From Turbatrix aceti (taxonomy: Eukaryota; Nematoda; Chromadorea; Rhabditida; Panagrolaimidae): a stretch of DNA of 64,000 bases. Shown one piece after another: positions 32,811 through 42,465 of the stretch (positions within the stretch are counted from its first letter, which is position 1; every line of letters begins with the position of its first letter). The notes beneath the pieces are model-generated. The model was not told the DNA's origin and made no database searches. It saw nothing but the letters and a program-made list of their open reading frames with translations. Where the stretch lies: contig OZ017767.1 of assembly GCA_963969345.1 (NCBI GenBank), forward strand, positions 1 through 64,000, given 5' to 3'. Made by a program: the position numbers and the translations under genes.

Positions 32811-32995
32811 TTTTTAATGATCACCCTGCAACCACCGCTACTAGAACAAAGATGGATGAAAACGTCTTACGTGGCAACGATAACGAAAATAAAACGTCTA
32901 TATCTGAAGATGTTTATAACGACCATGATTCTGCCTTTGATGCTGTTGACAAGGATTCTAACAACAAATTTCACCTTGAAAAGAAAAAAAAATGA
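32811..32995 (+). pseudogene. 5'-truncated copy of the 15864-16297 gene
   Basis: The sequence from about 32822 matches exon 2 of 15864-16297: both share CCTGCAACC, a LRG motif, then SIS-x2-VYND-x-DSAFDAV-x-D. The first exon, the intron and the start of exon 2 are missing here; promoter-like sequence joins directly to mid-exon 2. An internal ATG at 32852 leaves 47 codons (MDENVLRGNDNENKTSI...), ending in a Lys run. It may still be expressed as a tiny protein but looks like a deletion relic. T-rich promoter-like sequence precedes it. Confidence 0.6.
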
Positions 32996-33141
32996 ATATG
33001 CCCCTGTGGTTGAGACCTGTTTACGAAAAAACCGAAACTTTACTTTTTTTTATTTTTTTTTGTTTTCATAAACATATTCTGTGACTCTGTGATAAAAAAA
33101 AGAAAAAAAAAGAAAAGAAAGAAAAAAAGAACTAATAAAAA

Positions 33142-34212
33142 AGAACCCACTCTGTGAGTGGGTTCTTTTTAGTAAGGTGGAGCCTCCGACACAGGCATTT
33201 TACACCTTCCGATGTTTTGTGCCATAATTGTAGGCACCTATGGAGAGGGTCCAAATACCCCTATCAAAATTTTTTTAGAAGCCGGATTCTGGAGCTATGG
33301 CTTCTGGAAGCTTCTGACGTCAAATTTTCAAAATGCTTCGAAAATTCTGATTTTTGGTATGCAGGGGTATCTTGGCACGAGAAATCGACTGGTGTATTTA
33401 GTTTTCTCAAAAAACATCTGACTGTTTTGAAAACCAATGTTTTCTGGTTTTCCCGCCTATTTTTCTCCGTTGCTTGGCTCTAGCATCCGTATTTTACCCG
33501 ATGCGGCCGTTTTCACAGTTAATTCTAACAGTACATATTGTTATCTCTCGCAGGAAGTCAAAGAAAAAATTTATTCGATCATTATTTTTTGTTTCGAATT
33601 TTTTTATGCCGCCAACTCGAGCAAAAAGCATGTTGCGCGCACGAAAAGCAGGCAGCAGCCGGCGACAGAGACGTAGATGTGTGCGCTTTTTCACCCATTT
33701 TTGCTCGAGTTGGCAAAAATGGGTGATCGAAATAAATTGACTTCCTGCGAGAGATAACAATATGTACTCGAAACAAAAAATAATGATCGAAATAAATTGT
33801 TGCTTTGACTTCCTGCGAGAGATAACAATATGTACTGTTAGAATTAACTGTGAAAACGGCCGCATCGGGCAAAATACGGATGCTGGAGCCAAGCAACGGA
33901 CGAAAACAGGCGGAAAAACCAGAAATCATTTTTTTCAAAAAAATCAAATGTTTTTTTGAAAAAACTAAATACACCAGTCGATTTCCCGTGCCAAGATACC
34001 CCTGTATACCAAAAATCAGAATTTTCGAAGCATTTTGAAAATTTGACGTCAGAAGCTTCCAGAAGCCGCAGCTCCAGAATCCGGCATCTAAAAAATTTTT
34101 GATATGGGTATTTGGGCCCTCCCTATAGGTGCCTACAACTATGGCACAAAACATCGGAAGGTGTAAAATGCCTGTGTCGTCGGAAATAAATCGGCTCGCA
34201 GAGTGGGTCTTA
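33142..34212. mobile_element. Foldback element with ~500-bp arms
   Basis: The left arm beginning AAGAACCCACTCTGTGAG pairs with the right end CTCGCAGAGTGGGTCTT. Matching continues through CGACACAGGCATTTTACACC, the AGGCACCTA block, the TTCTGGAGCT block and CGTATTTTACCCGATGCGGC near the centre, so nearly the whole 1.07 kb folds into one hairpin. It carries no transposase; the open frames on both strands are mirror images. A decayed fragment lies at 43240-43440. Confidence 0.75.
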
Positions 34213-34790
34213 AAAACCTAAAGTACTCCAATAAATGTTTAAAGTTTACAAAAAATTTTTTTTTGAAAGCAGTGTTTCTTTCTGTATATCAAACGCACAT
34301 ATGTATCACAACTCTTGCAACATCGTTTAAAGAAAACAAGAAAACTCTGGAATAGAAATTGCTACAATCTAATTGACCAATCAAAATTGAATACGATAAT
34401 TTTTCTGTTCCCGTTTCGTTCTTATCATGCCAATATTTTTATTTTATAAAAAAATTAAATAAATTGATCAGTTTTGTTCACTCCCCGTGATGTTCATACA
34501 TTTTTTTTGAAAACGCACAACGCAAATATATTTTTTGCAGTTTTTGTTCTAGAGTGTCAGCGGATGAAAGCGTAAACAACCACCACCATAAATGCGGAAT
34601 TCGGACGAGCGGCGACCGAAGAGTGCATGGGTGCATAGCAAGTACAGTGTGTACGCGTAAAGGGTACATAAGTCGTTCCTAAGCCTGGCACAGCGAACCA
34701 GGGAAACTGACAGCCTTGCTTCCTCTTCTTCTGCACTACTTTCAGCCAACCTTCTATTTTTCATTCTAGAACACATTTCGCATTGCTGTT
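34213..34790. repeat. Second copy of duplicated block with unoccupied MULE target
   Basis: Matches 16580-16730, then directly continues with what follows the MULE (29799-29846) and then with what follows the LTR element (32020-32120). The 9-mer GGCGACCGA occurs once here at about 34611-34619, and GGGTAC of the LTR target occurs once at about 34662. It therefore represents the ancestral empty arrangement. Confidence 0.75.
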
Positions 34791-35108
34791 AGATTTTCTA
34801 ATCGCACATTTTCGGTCGTTCACTTGGTCTTTCAGTTGCTCAGTTAGTTGCTCGCTTCCTTGCTTTCTGCTAAATTTTTTTTTCTGTTTGAAATGTTTTC
34901 GTATTCCTCGCTCTACTCGTCTTTCTGTTTCCCACACAACTGTGCGGAATAATTTTTTAGGAGTTTCTGGAAGGCATAAATGTCCTTATTTGAATGAAAC
35001 AGTATTTGTTTTCATATTGCTCCGCTATGTTTTATCGTTTGCGCTTATTTTTCTTTATAATAAAAAATCATGCTTTTAGAACTAAATTTATTACATCTCC
35101 TAGCAACA

Positions 35109-35270
35109 ATGGGAAACCCGAAATCAACAAAACCGAAGGGAGGCGCCACGAAAGATGCCGGCGTACCTGCAGCCCATGCTGGTGGCGACAAGGCCCCGGA
35201 TGTGAAAAGCTCGCATAAGGATGGCGCCACCGACGCGAAAGCCAGCAAAGCAGGCAAGAAGAAGCACTAA
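35109..35270 (+). CDS. Small Lys-rich hydrophilic protein (53 aa)
   Basis: The ATG at 35109 lies in a good context (CAACAATGG) and starts MGNPKSTKPKGGATKDAG. An in-frame ATG at 35070 would add a hydrophobic leader, which I consider UTR. Composition is Lys/Ala/Gly/Asp with KDGATDAK and a KAGKKKH tail; no hydrophobic segment. MG at the start could allow N-myristoylation (G-N-P-K-S matches the Gly-x3-Ser pattern). Upstream, 34800-34860 contains the family promoter words (TCAGTTGCTCAG, GTTGCTCGC). It probably belongs with the small hydrophilic stress-type genes of this region; no named family recognised. Confidence 0.5.
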   Translation: MGNPKSTKPKGGATKDAGVPAAHAGGDKAPDVKSSHKDGATDAKASKAGKKKH

Positions 35271-35490
35271 TCATCGTGCAAATACGTGCAGATGTCAAAA
35301 AATGTGTTTATCAATCTTGTTTCATTACTTGAACTATTTTATACTAGTTTGACATCTGCATTCAACAGCAACAGCAACCAAGTTATGAAAACATTGTTAT
35401 AATTTGTAAATGTTGACGTTGTTATGGTTTTTATAAAATGGAGTTTTCCAATACGGACAAATATTACGAATACAGCAAAATGTAAAACAG

Positions 35491-35715
35491 TTGAAAGATA
35501 CGAAGGGTGAAATCAAAGGGAGCAATGTGCTGTCGATTCAGATGAACATCATTTGTGCAAAACAACTTAAAGCAATGCAATCAGGGGTTAAAATTGAACC
35601 CAACTTACTGTCCAAAACAGTAATGTATGGACTGAAAATTATGGCACCAGCCCTGCAAGCCCAGTGCTTAAACCCTTCAACAAAAACACTAAAACTCGTA
35701 TTTTCCAAATTTTAA
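35491..35715 (+). CDS. Possible coding remnant of unknown type
   Basis: An open stretch of about 74 codons without its own ATG start. It lies after a short run of AAAATGTAA, so any start would need an upstream exon. The content is mixed (KLMVIQ) and not low-complexity, which is unusual for this AT-rich spacer. No domain is recognised and no acceptor directly precedes it. It may be a remnant exon. Confidence 0.2.
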   Translation: MKDTKGEIKGSNVLSIQMNIICAKQLKAMQSGVKIEPNLLSKTVMYGLKIMAPALQAQCLNPSTKTLKLVFSKF

Positions 35716-35924
35716 CTTATGTTATTAATAACAAAATAGTTTAATGGGAGGATACGGTCATGTTGTTGTCGTTTGCCTTAAAACATGGGATTGGCAGGTG
35801 CACTGATGCAATCGAAAAAAAGAAAGGCACATTTTGTACACTTTGATCAGCGTCTTAACTGTTATTGACACTTAAATTGCACTTTTAAGAACAGAATGTT
35901 GTATTTTTCAGGTTTCCTCACACA

Positions 35925-36045
35925 TTTGGTTCTTTAGATGGTTACTGGCAATCTGTTTTTGTTTTTGTTCATTTTCATGTATCACCCGATTTTTTTCATC
36001 TTCCGTCCCCTTTCGTTGGTGGAGGTCCTACTTATATACCCATAA
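35925..36045 (+). promoter_or_regulatory. LEA-family promoter module
   Basis: GGTTCTTTAGATGGTTACTGGCAATCTG, TTCCGTCCCCTTTCG and TATATACC at 36033-36040 in the family order. An acceptor TTTTTTTTAG follows near 36138 and the ATG at 36171. Confidence 0.5.
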
Positions 36046-36170
36046 ACGCTAAATGTTGTATCACAGTGTGTACAGTCATCGCGTTAACAAATAACGTTAA
36101 TAATTTTTTGCCGTATAAATTTTTATAATTTTTTTAGTATACACACTTGTTCTAAAACTTTCCTGCAAAT

Positions 36171-36421
36171 ATGAGTAACACTGATGACTTCCGTGACAAG
36201 CTGAGCTCTAACCTCCACGATGCCGCTGACAAGGCAGCTCCTAAAGTTTGTTTTTTATATTTTTTTACCAACATGAAAAAAAACACATTTAGGGTGTCGG
36301 AGAAAAAGTTGCTGATGCCGCTAGTAATGCCGGACAATCTGTTAAAAATGCTGCTGGCAACACAAAAGATGCCGTCGCAAACGCCGGACACAAAGTCAAG
36401 GATACAGTTGTAGGAGAATGA
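36171..36421 (+). CDS. LEA-like 67-aa family member, prototype two-exon form
   Basis: Exon 1 36171-36245 encodes 25 residues (MSNTDDFRDKLSSNLHDAAD...APK); the intron has GTTTGT donor and CATTTAG acceptor, phase 0; exon 2 36293-36421 encodes 42 residues. Exon 2 starts GVGEKVADA and contains NAAGNTKDAVANAGHKVK, one copy of the ~29-residue hydrophilic unit, and ends VKDTVVGE. No signal peptide or membrane segment. The pattern resembles group 3 LEA helices, so desiccation or stress protection is a reasonable guess without direct proof. Five further genes or pseudogenes here have the same exon lengths (75 and 129 nt). AATAAA at 36550. Confidence 0.7.
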
Positions 36422-36789
36422 TTAAAATCTCTGTGAATCGATGTAACAGGTTGATCGATTGATACAACAAATGTAAAACGTTAAAATTCCCTTTTTCAGT
36501 TGTCAGTGATTAATATCGTGAGCAGTTTTGTATTGTTTGTAATGTAATTAAATAAAACGCATATATCGTATATACTATTGTGAAACATAAAAGCTGCTTG
36601 TAACTTACAAGAAACAATCGCTGCTGTGATAAGGGTAGAAAATAAGTAGTATGTACTCTTTAAATAGTATGTATGTTTTTTTCTTGTAACGACGAAAAAA
36701 TAGATTTCGTCATTACAAGAGAAAGAACAATATCTGAATCAAATGACTATGTTTTTTTAATAATTTTACTGCACATTTATTTATTTTTA

Positions 36790-37905
36790 TTTATTTCACC
36801 ATTACTCAGTGGTTAGTTATCATTAGACCAGATGTTAGGAGGCACAAATGATGTCCACGTAGGTGTAAATGTCTCGATTCGTTTTGGTCGCGATTTCTTC
36901 TTCCCGTTGTCGCTGTGGTCTGGTTTTCGTCTTGTTGAACACCGAGTTGAGCGAATCGGCCCAGCGTAGGGAAGGGTGTCCCACGGGTCGTTTTCCTTGT
37001 GGTATCCACAAGGTCAGTCGTCGGGCCCATCTGTTTTCGTCTGCCTCCAGGAGCTTTCGCGCGTAGGTTCATTTTCGGCGATCCGCTTCCTTCACCCAGT
37101 CTTTGAGCTTTGTTCTTCGTCGGATGATTTTGTTTCGGACTTTGTCAGACCGTCGCAGCCCGAGGATGGCTCGTTCGACCCGGTGTTGAGCATTGCGCAA
37201 CGTAGATCTTGCCGTTTCTGTCAGCGCCCAAGTTTCACATCCGTACAACACCGATGGCAAGATGCAGGCATGGATCAGGCGGCGCTTCAAGTACATTGGC
37301 GTGCGTTTGGAGCGCAGGATAAAATCCGTCAGCCGTGCCCTACTTCCCAGTGAGCGTGCGTTGATGGTAGCGACGCTGAGACGGAATCTAGACTTTTTTT
37401 TTAGCCTACGTTTGACAGGGTGGCCAGCCCGGGTGTCAAACGGCGCTTTCAATTCTCACACTTGCGCTCAGGGTGGCGAAACTCCCATGGGAATTAGAAA
37501 TAGGGGAATTATCCCATGGGATTCCCATGGGAGTCCCATGGGAGTCCCCGGGGGTATTTTTTGGTACGTTTAAAAAAGTACATGTTCATACAAAAAAGAT
37601 ATCCAAAAACACACTTATTTTATTAATGTAATAAAATTAGCAATGAAAATAAAATCATTTACCTAATTTGAAAGAAAAAAGCACGCTCCTGCGTAAAATA
37701 ACGGTGATATTTTAAGCGGGATCGCGCATTTTCAAAATTCCGGGGGGAATTATCCCGTGATAGATGGGAATCCCGGGATAATTCCCGGGATATTTCCCAT
37801 GGGACTCCCATGGGAATCCCCTCTTCGCCACCCTGCTTGCGCTGCTCCCGAATGCGATCGCGAGCGCAAGCTGCTGTCGCGGACAGGAGAGGCGGAATAA
37901 AACCG
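36790..37905 (-). mobile_element. Internally deleted RTE-type non-LTR element with nested hAT MITE
   Basis: Reads on the minus strand from a 5' part around 37905 to an (AAATA)n tail near 36790. Near the 5' side it encodes SRFRLSVATINARSL, like the start of the endonuclease domain; soon after it encodes reverse transcriptase C-terminal sequence (ACILPSVLYGCETWAL, KLKDWVKEADRRK, RRLTLWIPQGKRPVGHPSLR). The whole middle is missing. A TGA at about 37068-37070 replaces the Trp of RRKWTYAR seen in the copy at 13770-14216, so it is dead as well as deleted. A 367-bp hAT-type MITE sits in its 5' part. Confidence 0.7.
37469..37835. mobile_element. hAT-type MITE rich in CCATGGGA, nested in the RTE copy
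   Basis: Termini CAGGGTGGCGAA and TTCGCCACCCTG are a perfect 12-bp inverted repeat, flanked by the octamer CTTGCGCT on both sides (37461-37468, 37836-37843). Subterminal CCCATGGGA palindromes are repeated several times on both arms. Confidence 0.85.
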
Positions 37906-38344
37906 ACCGTCCGCTAGGCGTGCAAGAATTTTACCGCACATATGGATTGAAATTGTAAAATGTGATTTCGATTAGAAATTTGATTTAATTTTCGAAAATG
38001 TTTATTAAAAAAATAAACCGATTATGATAAATTTTTAATATTTTTTATTGTTGAACGATATACAGTAGCGCGCATGTACAAGCGTGAACATTAATTTGTA
38101 CCGTGCTCTTTTCAAACTTGTTGGTTCAGGGTTAAATTTTTTTAGATAATAATGTATTTTTAGTATTCAGAACCAAGTAAAGTGCAGCTGTTGTTTTCGC
38201 AGAAAAGCTTATTTTTGTGCACTCTTAGTAGCTGTTTGGCATTTTATTTTGTTGTTGACCATTTTTAAGCGCCCAAATTTTTTGGCGCGATGCTTTTCTT
38301 TTAGGATCCTGGTAACAACAAGAATCTGTTCTATGTTTTTTGCT
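37906..38344. other. No gene recognised
   Basis: AT-rich spacer before the promoter module of the next LEA-like gene. Confidence 0.3.
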
Positions 38345-38455
38345 GCATCTGGTCGCTCAGTTGATCGCTTAAGATCTGTTTTTTGTTTACCATTGTTTTT
38401 GTTTTCCTCCCGTTGCAGTCCCTCTTCCCGCTTTTTTTGTGGCCATATATAACGC
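38345..38455 (+). promoter_or_regulatory. LEA-family promoter module
   Basis: GGTCGCTCAGTTGATCGCTT, CCGTTGCAGTCCCTCTTCC and ATATATAA at 38445-38452. An outron-like stretch ends in AATTTTAG at about 38592, and the ATG follows at 38629. Confidence 0.55.
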
Positions 38456-38628
38456 TGAACACTTTCGTGAGGGTCGCGACTTTCTGTTTACTTCGAGCCT
38501 TGGCTTTGCTACTGCGAACTGCTATTTTTGACCAAAAAACATGATCTTATCCTTAGTTTAAAAATAAAAGTTTGTTTAATTTTACAATTTTAGTTCACTC
38601 ACATTTAAATTGAAACAATTCTGTAATC

Positions 38629-38877
38629 ATGAGCAACACTGATGATTTCCGCGACAAGCTCAGCTCGGGCCTTCACGATGCTGGTGACAAAGCCGCCCCC
38701 AAGGTTTGGCTTTAAAATTTCTTTCTTCGTGAAAAGAAGAAAATTTAGAACGTTGGAGAAAAGGTCACCGACGCTGCAAAGGGTGCCGGACATTCGATCA
38801 AGAATGCTGCGGGCAACACCAAAAATGCCATAGCTGATGCCGGTCACAAAGTCAAGGAAACCGTTGTCGGAAAGTAA
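38629..38877 (+). CDS. LEA-like 67-aa family member
   Basis: Exon 1 38629-38703 (MSNTDDFRDKLSSGLHDAGD..), exon 2 38749-38877 (NVGEKVTDAAKGAGHSI.. to ..VKETVVGK); the 45-bp intron ends in AAATTTAG. It is the closest relative of the 36171 gene: exon 1 differs at only two residues (Asn to Gly, Ala to Gly). Exon 2 differs at about a dozen positions, all conservative, and keeps the NAAGNTK core. That exon 1 is the better conserved part suggests it is a functional module, perhaps a targeting or partner-binding segment. Full-length frame, no defects seen. Confidence 0.7.
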
Positions 38878-39601
38878 AATTTTACATGTGTTCTGAATCG
38901 ACCTAGCAACCTCTGAATCATTATTGATAATCTAAGAATCCTATTTTTCGGTTAATTATCAGTTTTTCATTTTGAAAACTAATTAAAATTTTTATCCAGT
39001 TTGGGTTTTTTTTTGAAAATGGCTGCTACCGATCTTAAGATTCTCAGCAGATCCAAAGATCTGTAATTATTTCCAGAAATGATTTTTTATTGCCATCGCT
39101 GTTTGATATATATGACCATAAAATGCGTTGTTGGTATTTACTATAAAGTGAAAATAAAAACAATGATGCAACATGACTGATACAGAAATCTATTTTTCAA
39201 GCGGGGGGGGGGGTCAGAAAACGCGGAAACAGAGTATCCTTCCGTAATATACTCGTACTTTATAATCGTTGAACCCCAGCGTGTCCTCAATTATTCATAG
39301 GTTCAAGTACCCAAGTTTGAGGTCCGAGAATAAAACTAAAAACTAATAACTTAACTGAGCCATTAGTTTTTTATATTTGGGGGGGGGGAGGCATTTACAA
39401 TTCTTTAGTATTTATCTTTGGTTTTCTGTGTTGCAAGTATTTTTCATTCCTATTTTTTGTGTTGTCGACGTTAACGTTAAAAACACATTGACCTTGATTG
39501 ACTTTTTTTTCATAAATTATTTCTGTGCGCGATGCGCTTTGTTTGTTTGTTTTATTTTTTTTAATTTTTAGTTAACTGACTTTGTTCAAACCCTAATAAT
39601 C

Positions 39602-39859
39602 ATGAGTCACACTGGTGACGTTAGCGGCAAGATCAGCGCTAACCTTAATGATGCTGCTGGCAATGTCGTCCCCGAGGTTTGATTTAACGCTTTTCATCAC
39701 CAAAAATAATAATTTCAGAACATGTTTCAGAACATGGGAGAAAAAATAGCTAATTGCGGTCACGCTTCTGTGGATTCAATTTCTAATGCTCCAGACAACA
39801 CAAAAGAATCTTTTACTGACGCTGGTTATTACGTTAAGAAAAGCATCGTTAAAGAGTAG
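39602..39859 (+). CDS. Diverged LEA-like 67-aa family member with tandem acceptor
   Basis: Exon 1 39602-39676 (MSHTGDVSGKISANLNDAAG..VVPE), exon 2 39731-39859 (NMGEKIANCGHASVD.. to ..VKKSIVKE). Lengths equal the prototype, but many family positions have changed (a Cys, PDNTKESFTDAGYYV) and the final VVGE became IVKE. Two acceptors lie 12 bp apart (ATTTCAG at about 39718 and TTTCAG at 39730), each followed by AACATG; using the first would insert four residues in frame. No TATATACC module is apparent upstream, where instead a run of G at 39380 occurs. It may be neutral or decaying, yet the frame is intact. Confidence 0.6.
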
Positions 39860-40149
39860 AATTGCAACTCTCCTGAATCGGCGGAACAAATTTTGCACTA
39901 TTGTATACCATAAAGACTACACGCGTGTTTTAGTGCTGATAGCAAATAAATGTGTAATACGAATGTTTTCCGACAAGCAACACTAGAATCATTTGACGAA
40001 TTCTCGGAGTTCAGAAAGCAATCAAATCAGTCAGCATAGTTTTTTAACAAAGCTGAGTACAACATCTTTTCTGTTATTGTTGACATGATGCACTTTTAAG
40101 TGCAAAATGTTGTTGATGTCAAAGATCTTCTTTCATTGCGTGCACATTG

Positions 40150-40390
40150 ATCTTTCAGTTGGTCTCTTCCGATCTGTTATATTTTTTACGCTTTTTTTGT
40201 TTTCTCCGTTCCAGCGCTTCTTCCCGCCCCCTCTGCTTTGTCGTTGTCAAAGGTGGCAATAAGAAATTTTGGGCGGATGATCCGATCTATCATCTCTGAT
40301 TCGATCCGTCATTTCTGATCCAAAGGTAATCCAATTGGTCATTTCGTCCGCAATTCGGTGCTTCTGATAGTCGGATATAAAACTTCCGAA
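40150..40390 (+). promoter_or_regulatory. LEA-family promoter module of the disrupted gene
   Basis: CAGTTGGTCTCTTCCGATCTG, CCGTTCCAGCGCTTCTTCCC and TATAAAA at 40376-40382 keep the family order although the downstream gene is broken. Confidence 0.45.
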
Positions 40391-40637
40391 TCCCGTTGGT
40401 TATCTTTTCTGATCCATCGGTATTCGATGAATCGTCATTATTATACCACGCTGCGCACTGCTTTTCAGTTTTTGTTTTCACACATTGAATAAACTCAATA
40501 AGTATGGGCACTGTTATAAATAACAAGGTACTAAAACGAAAAACAATATTTGTTATCGCGTTAGCGCAATTTTTTATTATGCAACGCATTATTTTTAGTT
40601 CAAATTCAAACTTTGTCAAAAATAATTCAGCAAAAAT

Positions 40638-41255
40638 ATGAGTCACGCTGAGGATTTTCGCGACAAGCTCAGCGAGATGCTCCACGATTTTTTTTTTTAA
40701 TTTTAATTTAATTTTTAATTTATATCTCTTACTCGTACACACGGGATAACAAAGTATCACTGGGATATCGTACGAAGAGGGGCACATCAAAGGAAAATCA
40801 CTCGTCTATAGTCAAAGTCTTTTGCCGGGGCCTTGTAATACTCGTTGGCGAGGGCGTCGGTCCAGCGCATACGAGGTCGTCCAGGCGGTCGCTTGGCTTT
40901 GTCGTAGTCGTCGGTAGGGCGCCAGTCTGACAGTCGAACTGCCCAGTTGTCGTCGTCGGTCGTCGCGAGCGATTTGGCGAACTTCAGCTTCCGGAGTCGA
41001 GCGCTTTCGAACCAGTCCTTGAGCTTGCGTTACACTTATGCTCCACGATACTGCTGACAAAATCGCTCCCAAGGTTTGATTTTTCTTTTCTTTTGACTAC
41101 CAAATCAAAACAAAGTTTAGACCGCTGGAGAAAAGGTTGCTGATGCCGGTCGCGCTGCCGGACATTCGATCTCGCATGCAGCGAACGACACGAAAGACGC
41201 CTGTATTGATGCTTTTAACGCAGTTAAAAAAGGAGTTACTGATGATTATTTTTGA
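40638..41255 (+). pseudogene. LEA-like gene with retrotransposon inserted in exon 1
   Basis: Exon 1 starts at 40638 (MSHAEDFRDKLSEMLHD) and is interrupted after GAT 40688. It resumes at about 41038 with the repeated 12-mer ATGCTCCACGAT and continues TADKIAPK to the donor at about 41074. Exon 2 is 41121-41255 (TAGEKVADAGRAAGHSI.. to ..DDYF). Without the 349-bp insert the first exon would be 75 nt, as in its paralogs. Exon 2 ends differently (VTDDYF rather than VVGK), so it may have diverged before or after the insertion. The insert contains stops in the reading frame, so the gene is not functional as it stands. Confidence 0.8.
40689..41037 (-). mobile_element. 5'-truncated RTE-type insertion with 12-bp target duplication
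   Basis: On the minus strand it encodes a reverse transcriptase C-terminal tail (LKDWFESARLRKLKF, then RPPGRPRMRWTDALANEY) and ends in an A/T-rich tail. It is flanked by ATGCTCCACGAT at 40677-40688 and 41038-41049. It is a different subfamily from 36790-37905 but shares the KDW motif and short 3' UTR words (TCTTACTCG). Confidence 0.8.
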
Positions 41256-41534
41256 AAATTGTGTACTACCTAAAACCGATCTTCTCTGACCCAAAAACCA
41301 ATAGTTTCAGAAAGATCTGTGTTTTATGTTAATTATTATCTGTGCCCCAAAAATACAATTAGAAATAAATGAACATTTACATAATATGTTGAACAACTCC
41401 GATTATCAGTATAAAAAATCATAGTTAATGATTTTGACTTAAACAATTTCAGTTTGTCATTTTGCTTAGAACAGAAAATACTTTAAAAACAGTAAATATT
41501 TATCTCAAGAACACACAAAAAGTCTTTATAGTAT

Positions 41535-41650
41535 GTTCGGTCTCTGAGTTGGTCATTTGCATCCTGCACTTGCGTCCTGTTTTTTTGTTGTTCGTTCTTC
41601 CAATTTTTGTCCCCTCCTCCTTTGTTGCGTACGAGCATAAATACCCTTGG
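41535..41650 (+). promoter_or_regulatory. LEA-family promoter module
   Basis: TCTGAGTTGGTCATTTGCAT, TGTCCCCTCCTCCTTTG and CATAAATACCC at about 41636; TTGTTTAG acceptor at about 41755 and ATG at 41782. Confidence 0.5.
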
Positions 41651-41781
41651 ATGTTGAGAATAAATTACTTGAATCGTTTTCAGTTTTATCATTCTTGCAT
41701 CCTTGTTGTATTTTTTGCGACACGTCGTTCTTAGCATTTAATTTTGTTGTTTAGACTTTACCAATAACAATTCAAATAATC

Positions 41782-42126
41782 ATGAGTGCTGGAGAAAAGA
41801 TTGCTGACGCTGGTCGTGCGACTGGAGAATCCATCTCCAATGCAGCAGCCAACACGCGAGATGCAATTGGTGACGCTGGAAGTGCGACTTACAACAAAAC
41901 AGCTGACGTTGGCTCTTGGATCGGCGAAGCTGCAGGCAATACTAAAGATGCTATTGGTAATGCTGGAAGTGCTACATACAACAAAGCTGCGGACGCCGGC
42001 AATTGGGTTGGCAACGCCGCAGTCGACACAAAAAATGCCATCGGCAACGCTGGAAGTGCTGTTTACAACAAAACTGCGGAAGCCGGCACCGCGATCAAGA
42101 ATACTGTTACTGGATCGAATGACTAA
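41782..42126 (+). CDS. LEA-like three-repeat family member (114 aa, single exon)
   Basis: Starts MSAGEKIADAGRATGES, corresponding to exon 2 of the two-exon genes, so it lacks the exon 1 module and carries its ATG in place of the acceptor. Three copies of the 29-residue unit follow (NAAANTRDAIGDAGSATYNK, then variants with WIGEAAGNTKDAIG and WVGNAAVDTKNAIG), ending AIKNTVTGSND. Each unit has a Tyr-Asn-Lys and a Trp at fixed positions. Charge is balanced and there are no hydrophobic stretches. AATAAA at 42323. Protective or chaperone-like action is inferred from the LEA resemblance alone. Confidence 0.75.
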   Translation: MSAGEKIADAGRATGESISNAAANTRDAIGDAGSATYNKTADVGSWIGEAAGNTKDAIGNAGSATYNKAADAGNWVGNAAVDTKNAIGNAGSAVYNKTAEAGTAIKNTVTGSND

Positions 42127-42362
42127 CTCTTGGAACAAACAACCAGTCGATGTTACTTGTGGACACCCTTTCTGATCCCTTATCATTTTTGGAGTTAAAT
42201 TAGGTTTCAATATTTAACGATTTTACCAAATTCGTTTGAACAAAACGTTTTTGGTCGATTCGGGTTTTATTGTGGTTGTTCATCATTGCATCGATTATAA
42301 TTGATGATTCAAGTATGTTTTCAATAAAAATTTTGTAAGTTTTAAAAATCGTGGACATTATT

Positions 42363-42425
42363 TGTGCCTCTTAACATCTGGTTTAATAATAACTAACCAC
42401 TGAGTAACAGTGAAATAAATAAAAT
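42363..42425 (+). mobile_element. Tiny RTE-type 3' end
   Basis: TGTGCCTCTTAACATCTGG, then TAACTAACCACTGAGTAAC and (AAAT)n: the complement of the 3' end of the elements at 13770 and 36790, truncated to about 60 bp. A sister copy lies at 47933-47995. Confidence 0.7.
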
Positions 42426-42465
42426 AAATAAGTGATTTGAAAATCTTATATTTTGGACTTGCGGG

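Noticed and set aside
33154..34154. Frames of up to 190 codons in the palindrome
   Set aside because: They are mirror images of each other on the two arms and show no protein-like features.
39190..39390. G-runs at 39201 and 39379 as quadruplex or element ends
   Set aside because: Two isolated poly-G tracts without inverted termini or a repeated flank; no further support.
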